In this document: one piece after another, positions 26,601 to 38,700 of the stretch
Layout: each line of letters opens with the position of its first letter
Numbering within the stretch: the first letter of the stretch is position 1
Assembly (NCBI GenBank): GCA_037074765.1
Contig: JBAMDO010000580.1
Span: forward strand, 496,001 to 560,000
Source: Mansonella perstans
Taxonomy: Eukaryota; Nematoda; Chromadorea; Rhabditida; Onchocercidae
Direction: 5' to 3'
DNA: 64,000 nucleotides
The notes under the pieces: model-generated
Told to the model about the DNA's origin: nothing
What the model saw: the letters and a program-made list of their open reading frames with translations, nothing else
Database searches by the model: none
Program-made: the position numbers and the translations under genes

Positions 26601-26710
26601 TATTATCAGTATTATTATCATATCACCGTTATTAATATGTGCATCTCAATAAATATGTATGATTGATGCTTTTTACTGGGCTACTTCAGTCGATAATTTA
26701 TTTTTCTCAG

Positions 26711-29700
26711 GCAAAAGCAGCACATGAAAAAATGATAAGTGGAAGAAAAAGATACGGGTCTAAAGATTTCGTTCGGGCAATTGTCGTTAAACAACAGCCA
26801 GAATCAAAATCAAAACTTTTCTATCCAATGGGAAGCAACTATCCAACCAATGTCCGTCAAAAATCAGGCCATTACTTGATCTCTAAAAGTCCGCCGCTTT
26901 CTATTGGTAAGTTTTTCGAATGAACTTCAAATCATACAAAAAAATAAGTTGCAATCATTCTTTTATGGAAAGACTGTCTGGAATTAGAGGAAATTATATC
27001 CTTTCTTACAGGTGCCATCAAACACAGGTAAGTTACGTTAAGTATCATTAAATATAGGTTATCTACGAACAAAACACATAAATCGTTGGATTTGTTCTTG
27101 CATGCGGAAAAACCAAATAATTTGAAGGGAATTAAAATATTAGAATGAGTCGTCCTGCTTTCCATTATTCTTGTAGAAATTGTAGGTTAAAACCATTTTA
27201 TTTCCTGCTCGATAACTATGTACCAAGCTATGTATCAAATTATGTACTGTGTACCAAACGATCACTGTGTACCGAGGTAAATGCACTCGAAAATGTACCG
27301 ATTTCCGATTATGGAATATGTTCCCCTAAGTCAGTTTTCAGTCACAAGAAAAAGATTAAAGTTTCAATTGATATACAGTCAAAATTGAAAATCTTTCAGA
27401 ATAATATTAAATTTTATATATATATTGCATTGATAGATAAAATGAAGATGAAATTAAACATACAATGAAATTAAACGTGTTATGCAAATTATAAAACGTA
27501 TATTCGTAGTGCCGCGGAAATTTTTATTAATTTTTCAAACCCGGAATTTATCATGCTGCACTTATTCATTCCATTCTCATTTATAACCGGAAGTGATATT
27601 TTTAGACAAAGATAATCTCCTTAGAGAGAGAAAAGTATGTGAGAAGGAAATTAGAAAATTTGTATATGCGAAAAATGTTTAATGGTCATCCTGATAATGT
27701 ATCGACTGGTGTTGTTGATGACATTTGTAATAGGAAATATTCTCACAGAAAATAATGGAAAACGATTATAGAGAAAGTTTATCACTGCAACATATTGAAT
27801 ATCTTCTTTACACTTTGTGTTTGTGAATCCAATTTTCCATTTCTAGTAATATTTTTTATGTTTCTACTAAAAAAGACATAGAATGCTTGCCATAGAAAGC
27901 TCTAGTTCCAATTAACAAATTTGACTCTCAATTGATCATTCAATTAAAAATGAATTTAAATTAACCCTATCTTTCCATTCGAATTAGAAGCACTTTACGT
28001 GATGAATTTTGTTCTGCCCGTTGCGTAAAATTTTATATGTAATTAATGCTATCGAGAAGCTAAGGAATTCATTTACTCTACAATACCTTTTGACTAATTT
28101 GACTGGTGTAGCAAGTTTGACTTAGGAATAAATAAATAGTTGAAACAAACTAGTGCAATGTGACAGACTGTGCAATTATAGTTTTTTCAATTTGAGAAGC
28201 ATTTTATTTCAATCTTTGACCAATCTGCCGCTCGTAAACCAATGGACACTTCTTGATCCACATGCGAAATTTAAAATCAAATTCACATATTTAATTTACA
28301 AAAAGATTTTGAACAAAAAAAGTTTAGCCTTCCGGTGGAAATATTTTTTTTTGGTTCAACATTTTCTCAACGCTTTATTCCTTTCTGTCATACGACCTTT
28401 CTTTCCCTCCTTGCTGTATGGTTGGATTGAATCATCTCGAAGTACCTCAAAACCATAATGGGTGAAAGAGTCATCCCAATTGAAGGCCACTTTAGGTCCG
28501 CTCACCAATTCAATATGTAATAAAATTTCCTCGTCATGTTTTTTCATCTCAATTTGTTTAGTAATAGTTGAATTACCACATTAAATCCTTGCATTTAATG
28601 AAATTTCTGAAAAATAGCACCAAATTTTCCATTGATTAGACAGTTGGAAATAAATTTCCTCGTTAAATGATTTAAGCCATACCTTTTTTGTCTCCTTTTC
28701 TCGTTAATTGTTTGAAGGAAAACTGCAAAAAGCAAACGAAAAGTGCGCAGAAGAGCATTTCATTTTTCCTTCATCCCAAAAATTTGTTTGATTAAGGAAT
28801 AAAATTGCCATAAGCCATTTCTTTAAAACGCTACGGGAAAAATTTGACAAAGCCATCATCTTGCTGTTTGTTTTACTGGATTTCACAGTTAAGAATTTTG
28901 CAATCTACTATCTGCTGCATTGCTATCATGTAAAAGCAATCAGTCACCGCTTTAATAAAATATAAATTTTGAACAGAAATGCAATTTTGAAATGAATTTG
29001 ACAAATTATTAAGTGCTCTTTCCTCGTCATCATTTTTACTAAGAAAAAAATGCATTTCTATCGCTTCTTTGATTTTTCTTTAAAAATTTGAAAAAAAATT
29101 TTTAAAAAATTTAAATTTTAAAAATATCCAATCATCAACCAGGCAAACTTAAATTGTGAAAAATAATTTTTTCACTTTCACTTTTTTCACAAAAAATAAT
29201 TTTTCAAATAAAATGGATGTGTAAAATACTTCCGAAATTTCTCGTTCTTAAAATTTGTTTCTGAACACAAAAGAAGTTGTCTTATGTCTGTTGTATGTAC
29301 TTTGTGTGGAAAGAACAATCCTAACCAAAGAGATATCTATTGACCCTTCTCGAGAATGGCTAACAGAGATTGGTACTTCAACATTCCTGAAGGAGCACTT
29401 CTCTTTGGCATAATTTTTTTGTTTTATCATGCCGAAAAGTGATGAACAAACAAATGATCAAGTCAAAATCACCCCGAAGATAAAGTATTACAGCAGTTCG
29501 AGTATGTCATAAATTTATTAAAATGATTTTTAGGAATTGCCAAAGCTCAAATTCAAGCATTCTTTTTTTTAGTTTAAATTGAATTGATTTCAGCTTTCGA
29601 ACTTAATGAGAATTTATTGAACGGTAAGCGGAAATCGATGCCATTTAATGAGCAACGATATACTGAAGAAAAAGCAAACAGTTCATCTATCCCATCAATC

Positions 29701-32700
29701 GTCGCCTCAACGAACGAATCAACCGAGTAAGATCTGAATTTAATAGTTAATATTGAAATGGGGATGTTAGTTTGTTTCTAGTTAATTTTTAGATATTGAG
29801 TTGGTTAAAATTTTGGCGATTCGGTCGAATAAGTAGGACGAACGAGTAAGTAGGATTATATTGGATTGATTCAACCAATTTTGCTCAAGTAAGTAAGCAA
29901 GTAAGATTTCGGAATAACGAACCCTGACAACATTCTAATTCGAGCGTAACTTTGATGGCGGTTACTTTTATCAAATATAAATACTTTTTAAATATGAACA
30001 CTTCTCTGTAATCAATAGAATTGAAACTAAACGGCTCCGAAACTTGTTTTTCATTTTCTATCAAGTTTAACAATACAAAACAAAATAGTAATCAACGCTG
30101 ACAATGAAAATATCATTTGAAAGGGAACTATTTTAAAATCAAAATAATTTGAGGAAAGAAGCATTCCACTGAAGCAACTGTTTTGCAGGGGAATAGACAG
30201 CGGTGAACTGATTCCTTACATTTCGGTCGATTCCTCTCATCAGCGTCGTTCACACAATGCTTTTGTCGGCGGTTTGTTTTTGTATGCACAAAGCGATTTG
30301 CTTTTTGAAACTGCTAAAATTTCTTACCTGATAACTTATTTTGTGGAGAAACGGAATCAGGTAGCACTGAGCTGATAGTAAAGCTCGATTTAGTTAAATA
30401 TTTGCCTTCCTCAAGATACCTGAGCATTCTTTATTTCTCGTCTTCGTCACTTCAAATTTATTTGACGCTAAAATTCAACAACTGACTTTGTGAATAATTT
30501 GTGTTCAAAATCGTTTCAATTAATTAGTTGAAGGAATGTTATTACAAGAAAGTTTGGACTAAAGAATCAATAAAGAAAAGTGAAGAAAACTGAATAAAGC
30601 TCGTTAATTAAAAGAGGAAGATTTATACTCATTACGGCATATATCATATATATTTCATGAAAAATCAAATCATTCCTTCTTTGCTGATATAAAAAGAAAG
30701 CGCATTCATCGTTTAATGATTTAATTTTTATGAGCCTATAATTTAAGGTCAAATAGTCGATTGCTGTAAGATGTTGTCATTGTGGAAGGATATCATTCAT
30801 TATAACCCAATAATTTGGAATTAACTTCCGCTTCGTTGCATTCTCATTGATTTAGACACTGATCTCAACATCCCTACCTCACTTTCACCTCTCAACTCTC
30901 TCCTGTAGTTCATTAACCTCATACCGTGTTCTGTAACACATGTTTCATTTTCAGTAGTATTTCATCATATTACTTTATCAGATTACTGTATTAATTGTCT
31001 ATAATTTGACACTTTGGTTCCAAGCTCTATTTGAAAGCCTTAAGTTTGGACAAATGAATAAGAGAGCAATTATTGATAATTGATGATAGTTTCTCATCTA
31101 TGCATGGATATTCGCGATAAGGAAATGATTAGACAAGGTATATTGATTGGAATTATTGAAGAAATTATTAGTATTGAATAACTGTCAACATACTTGGCTC
31201 TTAGATATCATCAACAATTCTCACTGCATTTTCTCTGATTTTCAAGTATATATTTTTAAAAAATGAATTTCACCAAATAATCCTTCTTTACAAGATTGTT
31301 GTAAAGAAAATGTTTTTTTTTCCATTTACAAATGATAACGAAAACTAATACGAAGTGGAAGCACATTAGACATCAACTTTACTCCATTCCTTCTCAGCTC
31401 GGCTAATATAACTTTATTTCTTTTCTTACGATTACTAAAATTTCCTGAACTTTTCTCCTTTGATTTATTGAAATAAGAACCTTCTATTACAAGCTTTAAA
31501 TCCATACCAGTACAGACATACCTATTCGTATGATTATAAATTTCAAGGCAGTGAAATGTGTTAACTATTTCATCGTGACAGTTGGTTAATTCAATTTTAA
31601 ATCGATAAGCTAGTTCTTTTGTCTCAACACACAGTGCAATGTATTTGTCTGCTACCTCTGTCTAACTAATTTCATCATTGCCTAATTAATCCTAATTCAT
31701 TTGCTAATTGTTAAGTAATTCAGTTTCGAAGATGCTTGATGAACTTTCTAAACAAATGATAAATCATTGCACCGAAATACGTAACAAATCAAGTCGGTTT
31801 CTAATCTTCATTAAAAAACTTTTTCAAAAAACAGCTATGAATGCATTTTTTATTGTTCTATTCGTAAAAAGCTTTTTCTCAATTCAAGAGCTTTTGACAA
31901 TAGAGAAAAATGATTGATCTATTATAAAGTTCTAGATTTTAGCAATTTTCAAGTCAAGAAGTTGATTTAACTTTTGTTTCACTATCTCCGTCTAATAGGT
32001 TTACTGCAGAAACCGTTCCGTAACTTATGTGATGTCTCACTAAAACTCCAGTCAATTCTAAAAATGAACCTTTCAAAATTGAACAAACATAAGCGACGAA
32101 AAAAATGTAAGCGTAATTTGATCCGTGGATTTATGCGATGGTAGAATGTTCATAATGATTAGATCTTCAGGCTTTCCCTTCATTCAAGTGGTATCATACC
32201 AATGCTCCATTTATTTTAGCAAGCTGTTTGTAAAAAAAGCAAACAAACTGCAGAAGAAAGATCGGCGGTGCTATGGGAAGCTCGTAGACTTCTCCGCCCA
32301 TAGTAATCGAAAAATAAAAAAGAAGGGACACAGTAGTAGCTATTTAATTTTTCGCGATTGCTTAATGTAGTTTTGGTACCGCAGTGATCATTACAGTTCG
32401 ATCGTGAAGCTAAGAATCCTCGTCAGCTATTGCGATATTCTTTCCTCACTTATGTGAAGCGATTCATCCTGTCTTCTAAAAATGCAGAAAAGAAAACAAC
32501 CATCTAGCAGTATCACTGTGATCGGTTGGTGATTCATGATCTAATTCATTTATCAACTGATACTACTCCTAGTGTTAATTACTGTAACATTACTTGAGTG
32601 ATTTAGTGAATAGTTTTTGCATGTAAAAATGAAAAAAGAAGTTTTTACAAATTGTGAACTTTTAGTTTTATATTACGTACAATCAGTAGTTATTTTTTTG

Positions 32701-35700
32701 GTGCAAGTCTAGGAAGACTTTTGGTACGCTTAATGTTACGTTTCAGTCCACTTGTTTAATGTCTCTTAGATCTTTTAGACTATTTGCTTGACTGATTCTG
32801 ACTGCTTAATCAAGTAATCTGACTGGCAATATTTGATATGACAGCGCTTAAGTAAATTTGGCGAGTTATCTGCATTAATATACATAAAAATGTTCGAACA
32901 AAAAAAACAAAAAAAATGAAAAAATGGCATTAAGTTTCATGTTTAGCCAAGATGTTGCGATCATTCTAATTATAGAATTAAATTTCACATTATTTCAATT
33001 TCATATTTCTTATAGTATGCCATTTTTTTTGTGTTCTTTTAAGCATTTATTTAAGCATGCCTTTTATTTTCTATTTCCGCTTTATTTTTCGGCGAAATAT
33101 GCTTTAAATAAAAGGAAATATTGATAAAAAATAAGAGAGTTCAAGTGTTGGTAATTTAAGACGAAAGTTTAGCCAAAATGAGATAACATCGAAAGAGCTT
33201 TTTTCCAAAGGAGTTTTATAACTTTCGCGTGTAACTGTGCACAGTATGTGTCTGAAATTGTTTTCCAACTATTTTCATCTGTGATATAGAAAAAAGTTTT
33301 GCCCATTCCACTTTCAGTTAATATTTTTGCGCTGATAGTCTTTCACAATGTGAAGGGCTTGACCAGCGTACATGACGTGTTGAAATATGAAATCAGTTTC
33401 ACTACTGGGAATAGTACTTTCTCTTACAAACATTCATTCTAACAAAATTTTAAATATTTTCGAGACATGTAAATATTTTTTCATGCAAGTATTATTGTAT
33501 TTGGAGGGAAATAGCATTGTAGATATGTGTTATGTTTTCACAACAATGACGGAGTGTTAATTTTGAGCCGAAGAAAATGGTATATCGAATATATTCGATT
33601 AACAACCTTATTCGATCTTAGATGTAGGTTTCAATACTGGGCAAATATTTAAAATTATATGTAAGCAAAACTGAGTCGAGAGACCTGGTTTCTAACGCTG
33701 GATGAGTGTAAAATTTTCGACATAGGCGTAGATAAATTGCATATAATATTCAGATCTGTCGCAAAAATCACTTTCAGAGATACCTTGGATTTACGTTGTT
33801 TGTGGTAGAGATTTGAAATTTTTTTTAAAATCCGATTTCGCATTCGTTTTGTCAAAGTCTTCGACATTCGACAATATGAAGTTTGTCGAACAATATCCAA
33901 CTTCTGTGCTACAGACAATTTTGCTTATTTTTTGAAAAATAAACCGAGATTTGTTTCAAAAAGATGTTTATTTTAGATTGTCATACTTATTCTTTTATAC
34001 AAGTTCTTTAAACTTTCCTAACGCCAAACGAGCAAAAAATAAATAAAAAAACTCATCCATATAACAAGTTTCGACATTTTCGATAGAAAAGTGAATTAAA
34101 ACATTAATGAAAATTCTATTTCCTTAGTTATATCCGTATTTCATTTTCGTTCCGCATAATTGCTGAATTTCAAAGTGGATCAAGCATCCATCACTTTGAT
34201 TAACATGATTTGCTCATCTTATCTTTAATTGCAAGGAATTAAGCGTTGTTGTTAAGTTTGTGTATCTGTGAAATAACGCATTTTAAAAGGACAGATATTA
34301 CTTTATTTTTAATAGTTTCTAATATTCTCTGATGAAGCTTTATGCAATTTTGAGGCGAAAAAGTTAAAAGTTTCAAATAATTAATTTGATTTGCTGTTAA
34401 TTGAAATTTATATTGAATTTCGCATCTTAAGAGTAAAACAATGCTCTGCGGAGTATAATAGAAAACAGTTCATACGTACAAGATAACCGTAATAAACAAA
34501 TTGTACAAAGTTGTTGTGCTACCAATTCTGTAAACTAGACATTTCGAACACTGCTGAGCATGTTTTATTGGAAAGTTGAAATTAAATTAAGCCAGATTAT
34601 TTTGTTTAATGAATTTAGATGTATTATAAAGTTATTTTAATATTTCACCTCCAAATTGTGCGTCCTCTTTAGCATCGACCGAAATGAGAGGTCCACCGCC
34701 ACAACGTGGTCTACCGATCCCACCGTTAATAGAAAACGAAGTTGACGCAGCATACATTGTCGATGATTCACAGTACGATGAACCAGGGTCCCCAACGGAA
34801 ATAAAGGAATACTCCGAAGGTTATTTTTTGACCGCAAAAGATATGCAATTCTGATTTGATTGAACATCTGTGATAAATGAATATACTCTAATCTCTTTCC
34901 TTATTTTTGTGATTTCTCTTCCGAATTTTCATTTCTGGCTAACTATTACTTTCACTGATCTTTCCTTATCATATATTTGGGACCTTTCTAGAAATGCCAT
35001 TGTTATTTTGTTTGTATTTCGTTATTCAAATTCTAAGTTTCTGTAGTACTAACTGGAAATGAAAATTTCACTTTCAATTTCAAATAAGAATTAAAGAAAG
35101 TGGATAATATCTCAGGACTCGTTTCATCGAGGTGGCGTTCGAAATTGCTGAATAACAATTATGAAATATCAACATCACAACAGGTACGATATGCTCCTTG
35201 AATTTATTTCATTATCAGTTGAGTGGATCATAAAGTTTACAACTAAGCTTAGTTATTTCCAACTGAATAAACAGAAAAGGAGATAAATAATTGACTACTA
35301 TGTGTAACAGCTATTAATGTAATTTATGTCGAATAATCAAAGAATAATTTTTTAAAAAAGAAAAAAGAGCAAAATTTGTTGTTTCAAAATTATTATTTTT
35401 TTAAACAAATAATAAGATGTTTCGTATAATTTGAAATTACATATTACAGATACGTACAACATTTACTCCTAGCATTCTTAATGCAAGCTTAGGACAACAA
35501 GAGACAGAGTCTAGTTCACCCCGGAACGATGAAACTAGGCAGATGTTGCTTCAAAATCCAGAAACTGGCAGTTACTACATTCCAATCAGTTCAGGTAGAC
35601 TTTTTTGCACTGATTTTGATCATGTGAACGGTAATAAGAGTTTTCGGAATTTTTGAGATTAGGGAAATAGTGATTGATATAAACATAGTTTGATAAGAGG

Positions 35701-38700
35701 ATTTAAAACGACAAAGAGTTAGAATATCCCGTTAAAACTTGAATTGAATTAGGGAATACGAAATTGAATTGAAAATGTTAAAAGTTTTCAAATTTTAGCG
35801 CCAATTGTCATTCTCATCATTCTTTATATTATCTTCTGATTAACATAATGAAGTTGAAAGCTGTTACATTCTTGCATTGCTTTCTGATTATCCTTCGCAG
35901 GTTTAATTTATTTTTTGGCTTAATAGAAGCAGGGGTCACGCATACAACACACGCACACTAATAAACTGTTGGTTACATGTAACTGAAGTGATAGAGATAA
36001 AAGAGAGAATGTGAAATGATGAGAAGATACTTCATTTTAAGGGGAAACTAAGAGTTTTCTTATCCGAAGAGTTATGGAAGTATTCTCTTACAATACCTTA
36101 CTGATAACTGAACATCGAATGTAATAAGGTCTATAAGATGGGCTTACGTGGGTGGACATCCAATACTGACCATATGCTTATAAAGAACACTTATATGACA
36201 TATTGTGTTTTCACTATTTTTAATGTTATACTTTCAACTTTAGTTATTTCTTACATGTTTTTTTTTTTTTAATATTTTTACATCAGTGAATATTTAAAAT
36301 TAAACAAAATTTCAAAAACTTGAAAGATTGTGCGAGCTAACTTGAACGAAACCCTAAAATTAACTTTGTAGGAATTAGATCTGAAATAAAGGATTGAGAA
36401 ATAGGATATCGCGTTATGTCGGGAGGAAAGCAATAATTTATGGATAATAAGGGAAGTGATCAAATCGATCTGTTTGCCAAATGATTATTGAATCACCACC
36501 TGGAAGATTTGTTCAGCAAACTACGAGAGTAAATAGTTTTGCGATAAAAGAATTATGATAAGGAAAACGAATAGAAGTGGCGGTCTTATAAAAAGAAATG
36601 TTAACCTTTGGAATGTGGAAATAAGATATTATTATCCCTTTGGTTTTATTGTTGATATCTGGTAAGAGATTTGGAGACAAAGTGGATAATGGCCTCACTT
36701 ATTCATTGACTTAATTGTCCCCTTCGATACAATTCACCAATAGTAAAAACAGTGTCATCAAATGATGCATTATGAGGGCTTTTCGTGAATCAGATTCATT
36801 TCGATATTACCAGAAGATTTGAAAAATTCAAAAATTGATAAAAATTTTCCATAAAAATCTGTACATTTCTTCACTAGCATTATTAAATTTTCAAAAGAGT
36901 TGGAAGTTTGATTTAGAGGATTTCAGAATAATGCTAACTAGGCTTTCATTAGACTGCAAAACTAGACTATCACTCATACATCATTTCACTAAATATAAAA
37001 TTACATAATTTGATGAAATGAAAACAATTTTATTTTTTCAGGTCATACACCAACATCGTCTTTATCAGCACATAGCCGCCTTTATGAAAAGTTAGTGATG
37101 ATAAATATTTATTTTAATAACGGCGCAATATAATAATTGCAGCGATGCAGAAATGAATCATTTAAAATTTACATCTGAATGCTTAGTGACAGATTTATTG
37201 ATCGATTTTAAAAATTATTCTGTTCATTCAACAAATTCAATAATATCTGTATCTGACGTTCTTTTTTTCATTTTAGCATCTAAAAAAGAGCAGTTTATTA
37301 TAGTTTCCTTCAAAATACGGCAATAATTATAGTTATATGACAAGTGTGCACTGACCATATCAAATGTGAACACTGCTTATACTTTTATAATATTTTGTCG
37401 TTTTTCGAAATTTAATATTCGATCTGTTGAGTGAATATATGTATAAATGAAATGGCTCAGTGGCTAACCCGATAAGTGGATTTCGAAAATCCCAATGCAA
37501 GTGTGATTAGAAAGGTAGAGGGTAGTTAGCAAGATGAAATTCGTAATTCTGGCAGATTATATGATTCTTAAATGATCAGTAGAAAATATCGGGAATGTCT
37601 GCGCAGCAGTCCATCTAATGCCAAAATATTGAAGAGATTGTGATAGCAACCAGACTGAGTCTTATATTTGGATCTTTAATATAAATTAATGACGAATGAT
37701 TCATTTTCTTTACATTTCTCTATCCGAGTTAAGATATGAAAAGGTACATTCTTCTAATCTTTATTTAAAAATATCAATTTCCCGGATTAGGCAATGCTGG
37801 CAATGGAAGCACTAAAGAATGTTTACTGACTGACAAATATTGGTAGAGTAAGAGCCGAGAGTTTTAATTGATGCACATAAACATAAAGAAAGTTTGTAAA
37901 CCGTAAACATAGACTCTGAGGGTTTGCAATTATCGATTACGGTAATAAACCTAGCTAACATTCAACATTCTTGTTATGTGCATCTGAAAATACGTAGCCA
38001 AATAATCACTTCTTATTTACGAATATAATTAATATAGTTTTTTTGATCTGATAAGTTGATACTTGATATTCGTGCATCAGATTCTTCCACATGACTTATT
38101 GTTGAGAGTATTTATTAAGTTACCAAGTGTTGATATCATCATGAGTCAATTGGATATGCGTGCCAAAATTGTCTAGAAATGTGTTTAATTACATGATTGT
38201 TATTGCTTTCCGTTATTACTATTTGGTTCAGCGGCATCATACAATGGGTCCAATGATTTTATGTGCGCACCGCTCGTTTAATTAAACCCAAATCTCATTA
38301 GTGTCACTAACCCTGGCATGGCTTTTCTACTCACTAGTTCATTTTTATTTTCACTACTTTATACGTCGTAAATTTAAATTCGTGTTTGAATCTTTGCCTG
38401 AGCATAATGTTCATAAATTTACTTATATTCAGTAGTAATTTATCAAACTTTTAAGCAACGTTCTTGAGCAGCTTTTATCTTTTCTTTCAGTATAATCTCA
38501 TTTCGTTGTAAAAGACAGTTTTCATATGATAAGCAATGCAAAAATAAAAACTGCACAATAATTAACTCAACACGTGGAATTATATTCAACCGTAATTCAG
38601 CTAATGCACTATTACAACGTTTTCCCAAGATTCGAATAGCTCATATGAAAATTTGTTTTTATTTATTGTGGCTGTGAATTACAGTGCTTTATTGTAAAAG

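Larger units (their letters stand above)
15534..26710. other. 11.2 kb divergent intergenic/5' region of bli-3 and ten-1
   Basis: I could not support any exon here, although the missing first exons of both flanking genes (signal peptide of DUOX on minus, start codon of teneurin on plus) may lie in it. It is AT-rich with simple repeats listed separately. The longer open frames lack recognisable domains and good paired splice sites. One very weak candidate first exon for teneurin is an ATG at 20136 followed by 21 open codons and a GTACAG donor in phase 0, the phase that exon 26711-26906 needs; I do not call it. Confidence 0.45.
26711..37090 (+). other. ten-1 cytoplasmic-domain exons 1-7
   Basis: Exons: 26711-26906, 29594-29726, 30189-30271, 34673-34819, 35116-35183, 35450-35594, 37042-37090. 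Phases chain as 0-1, 1-2, 2-1, 1-1, 1-0, 0-1, 1-2, which makes chance agreement unlikely even though this domain diverges fast. Visible features are a basic GRKRYGSK motif, another basic cluster NGKRKS, a proline-rich MRGPPPQRGLPIPP segment that could bind SH3 partners, and acidic and Ser/Thr-rich stretches. The long introns (2.7, 4.4 and 1.8 kb) contrast with the compact 3' half. These are candidates for isoform-specific exons. Confidence 0.82.

Noticed and set aside
15534..26710. Hidden mobile element or novel gene cluster
   Set aside because: No terminal repeats, transposase or reverse-transcriptase motifs, or coherent set of open frames were seen on either strand.
27145..27468. 107-codon plus-strand frame in ten-1 intron 1
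   Set aside because: It lies between two exons that already join in frame, with no usable splice sites and low-complexity TATGTA repeats.
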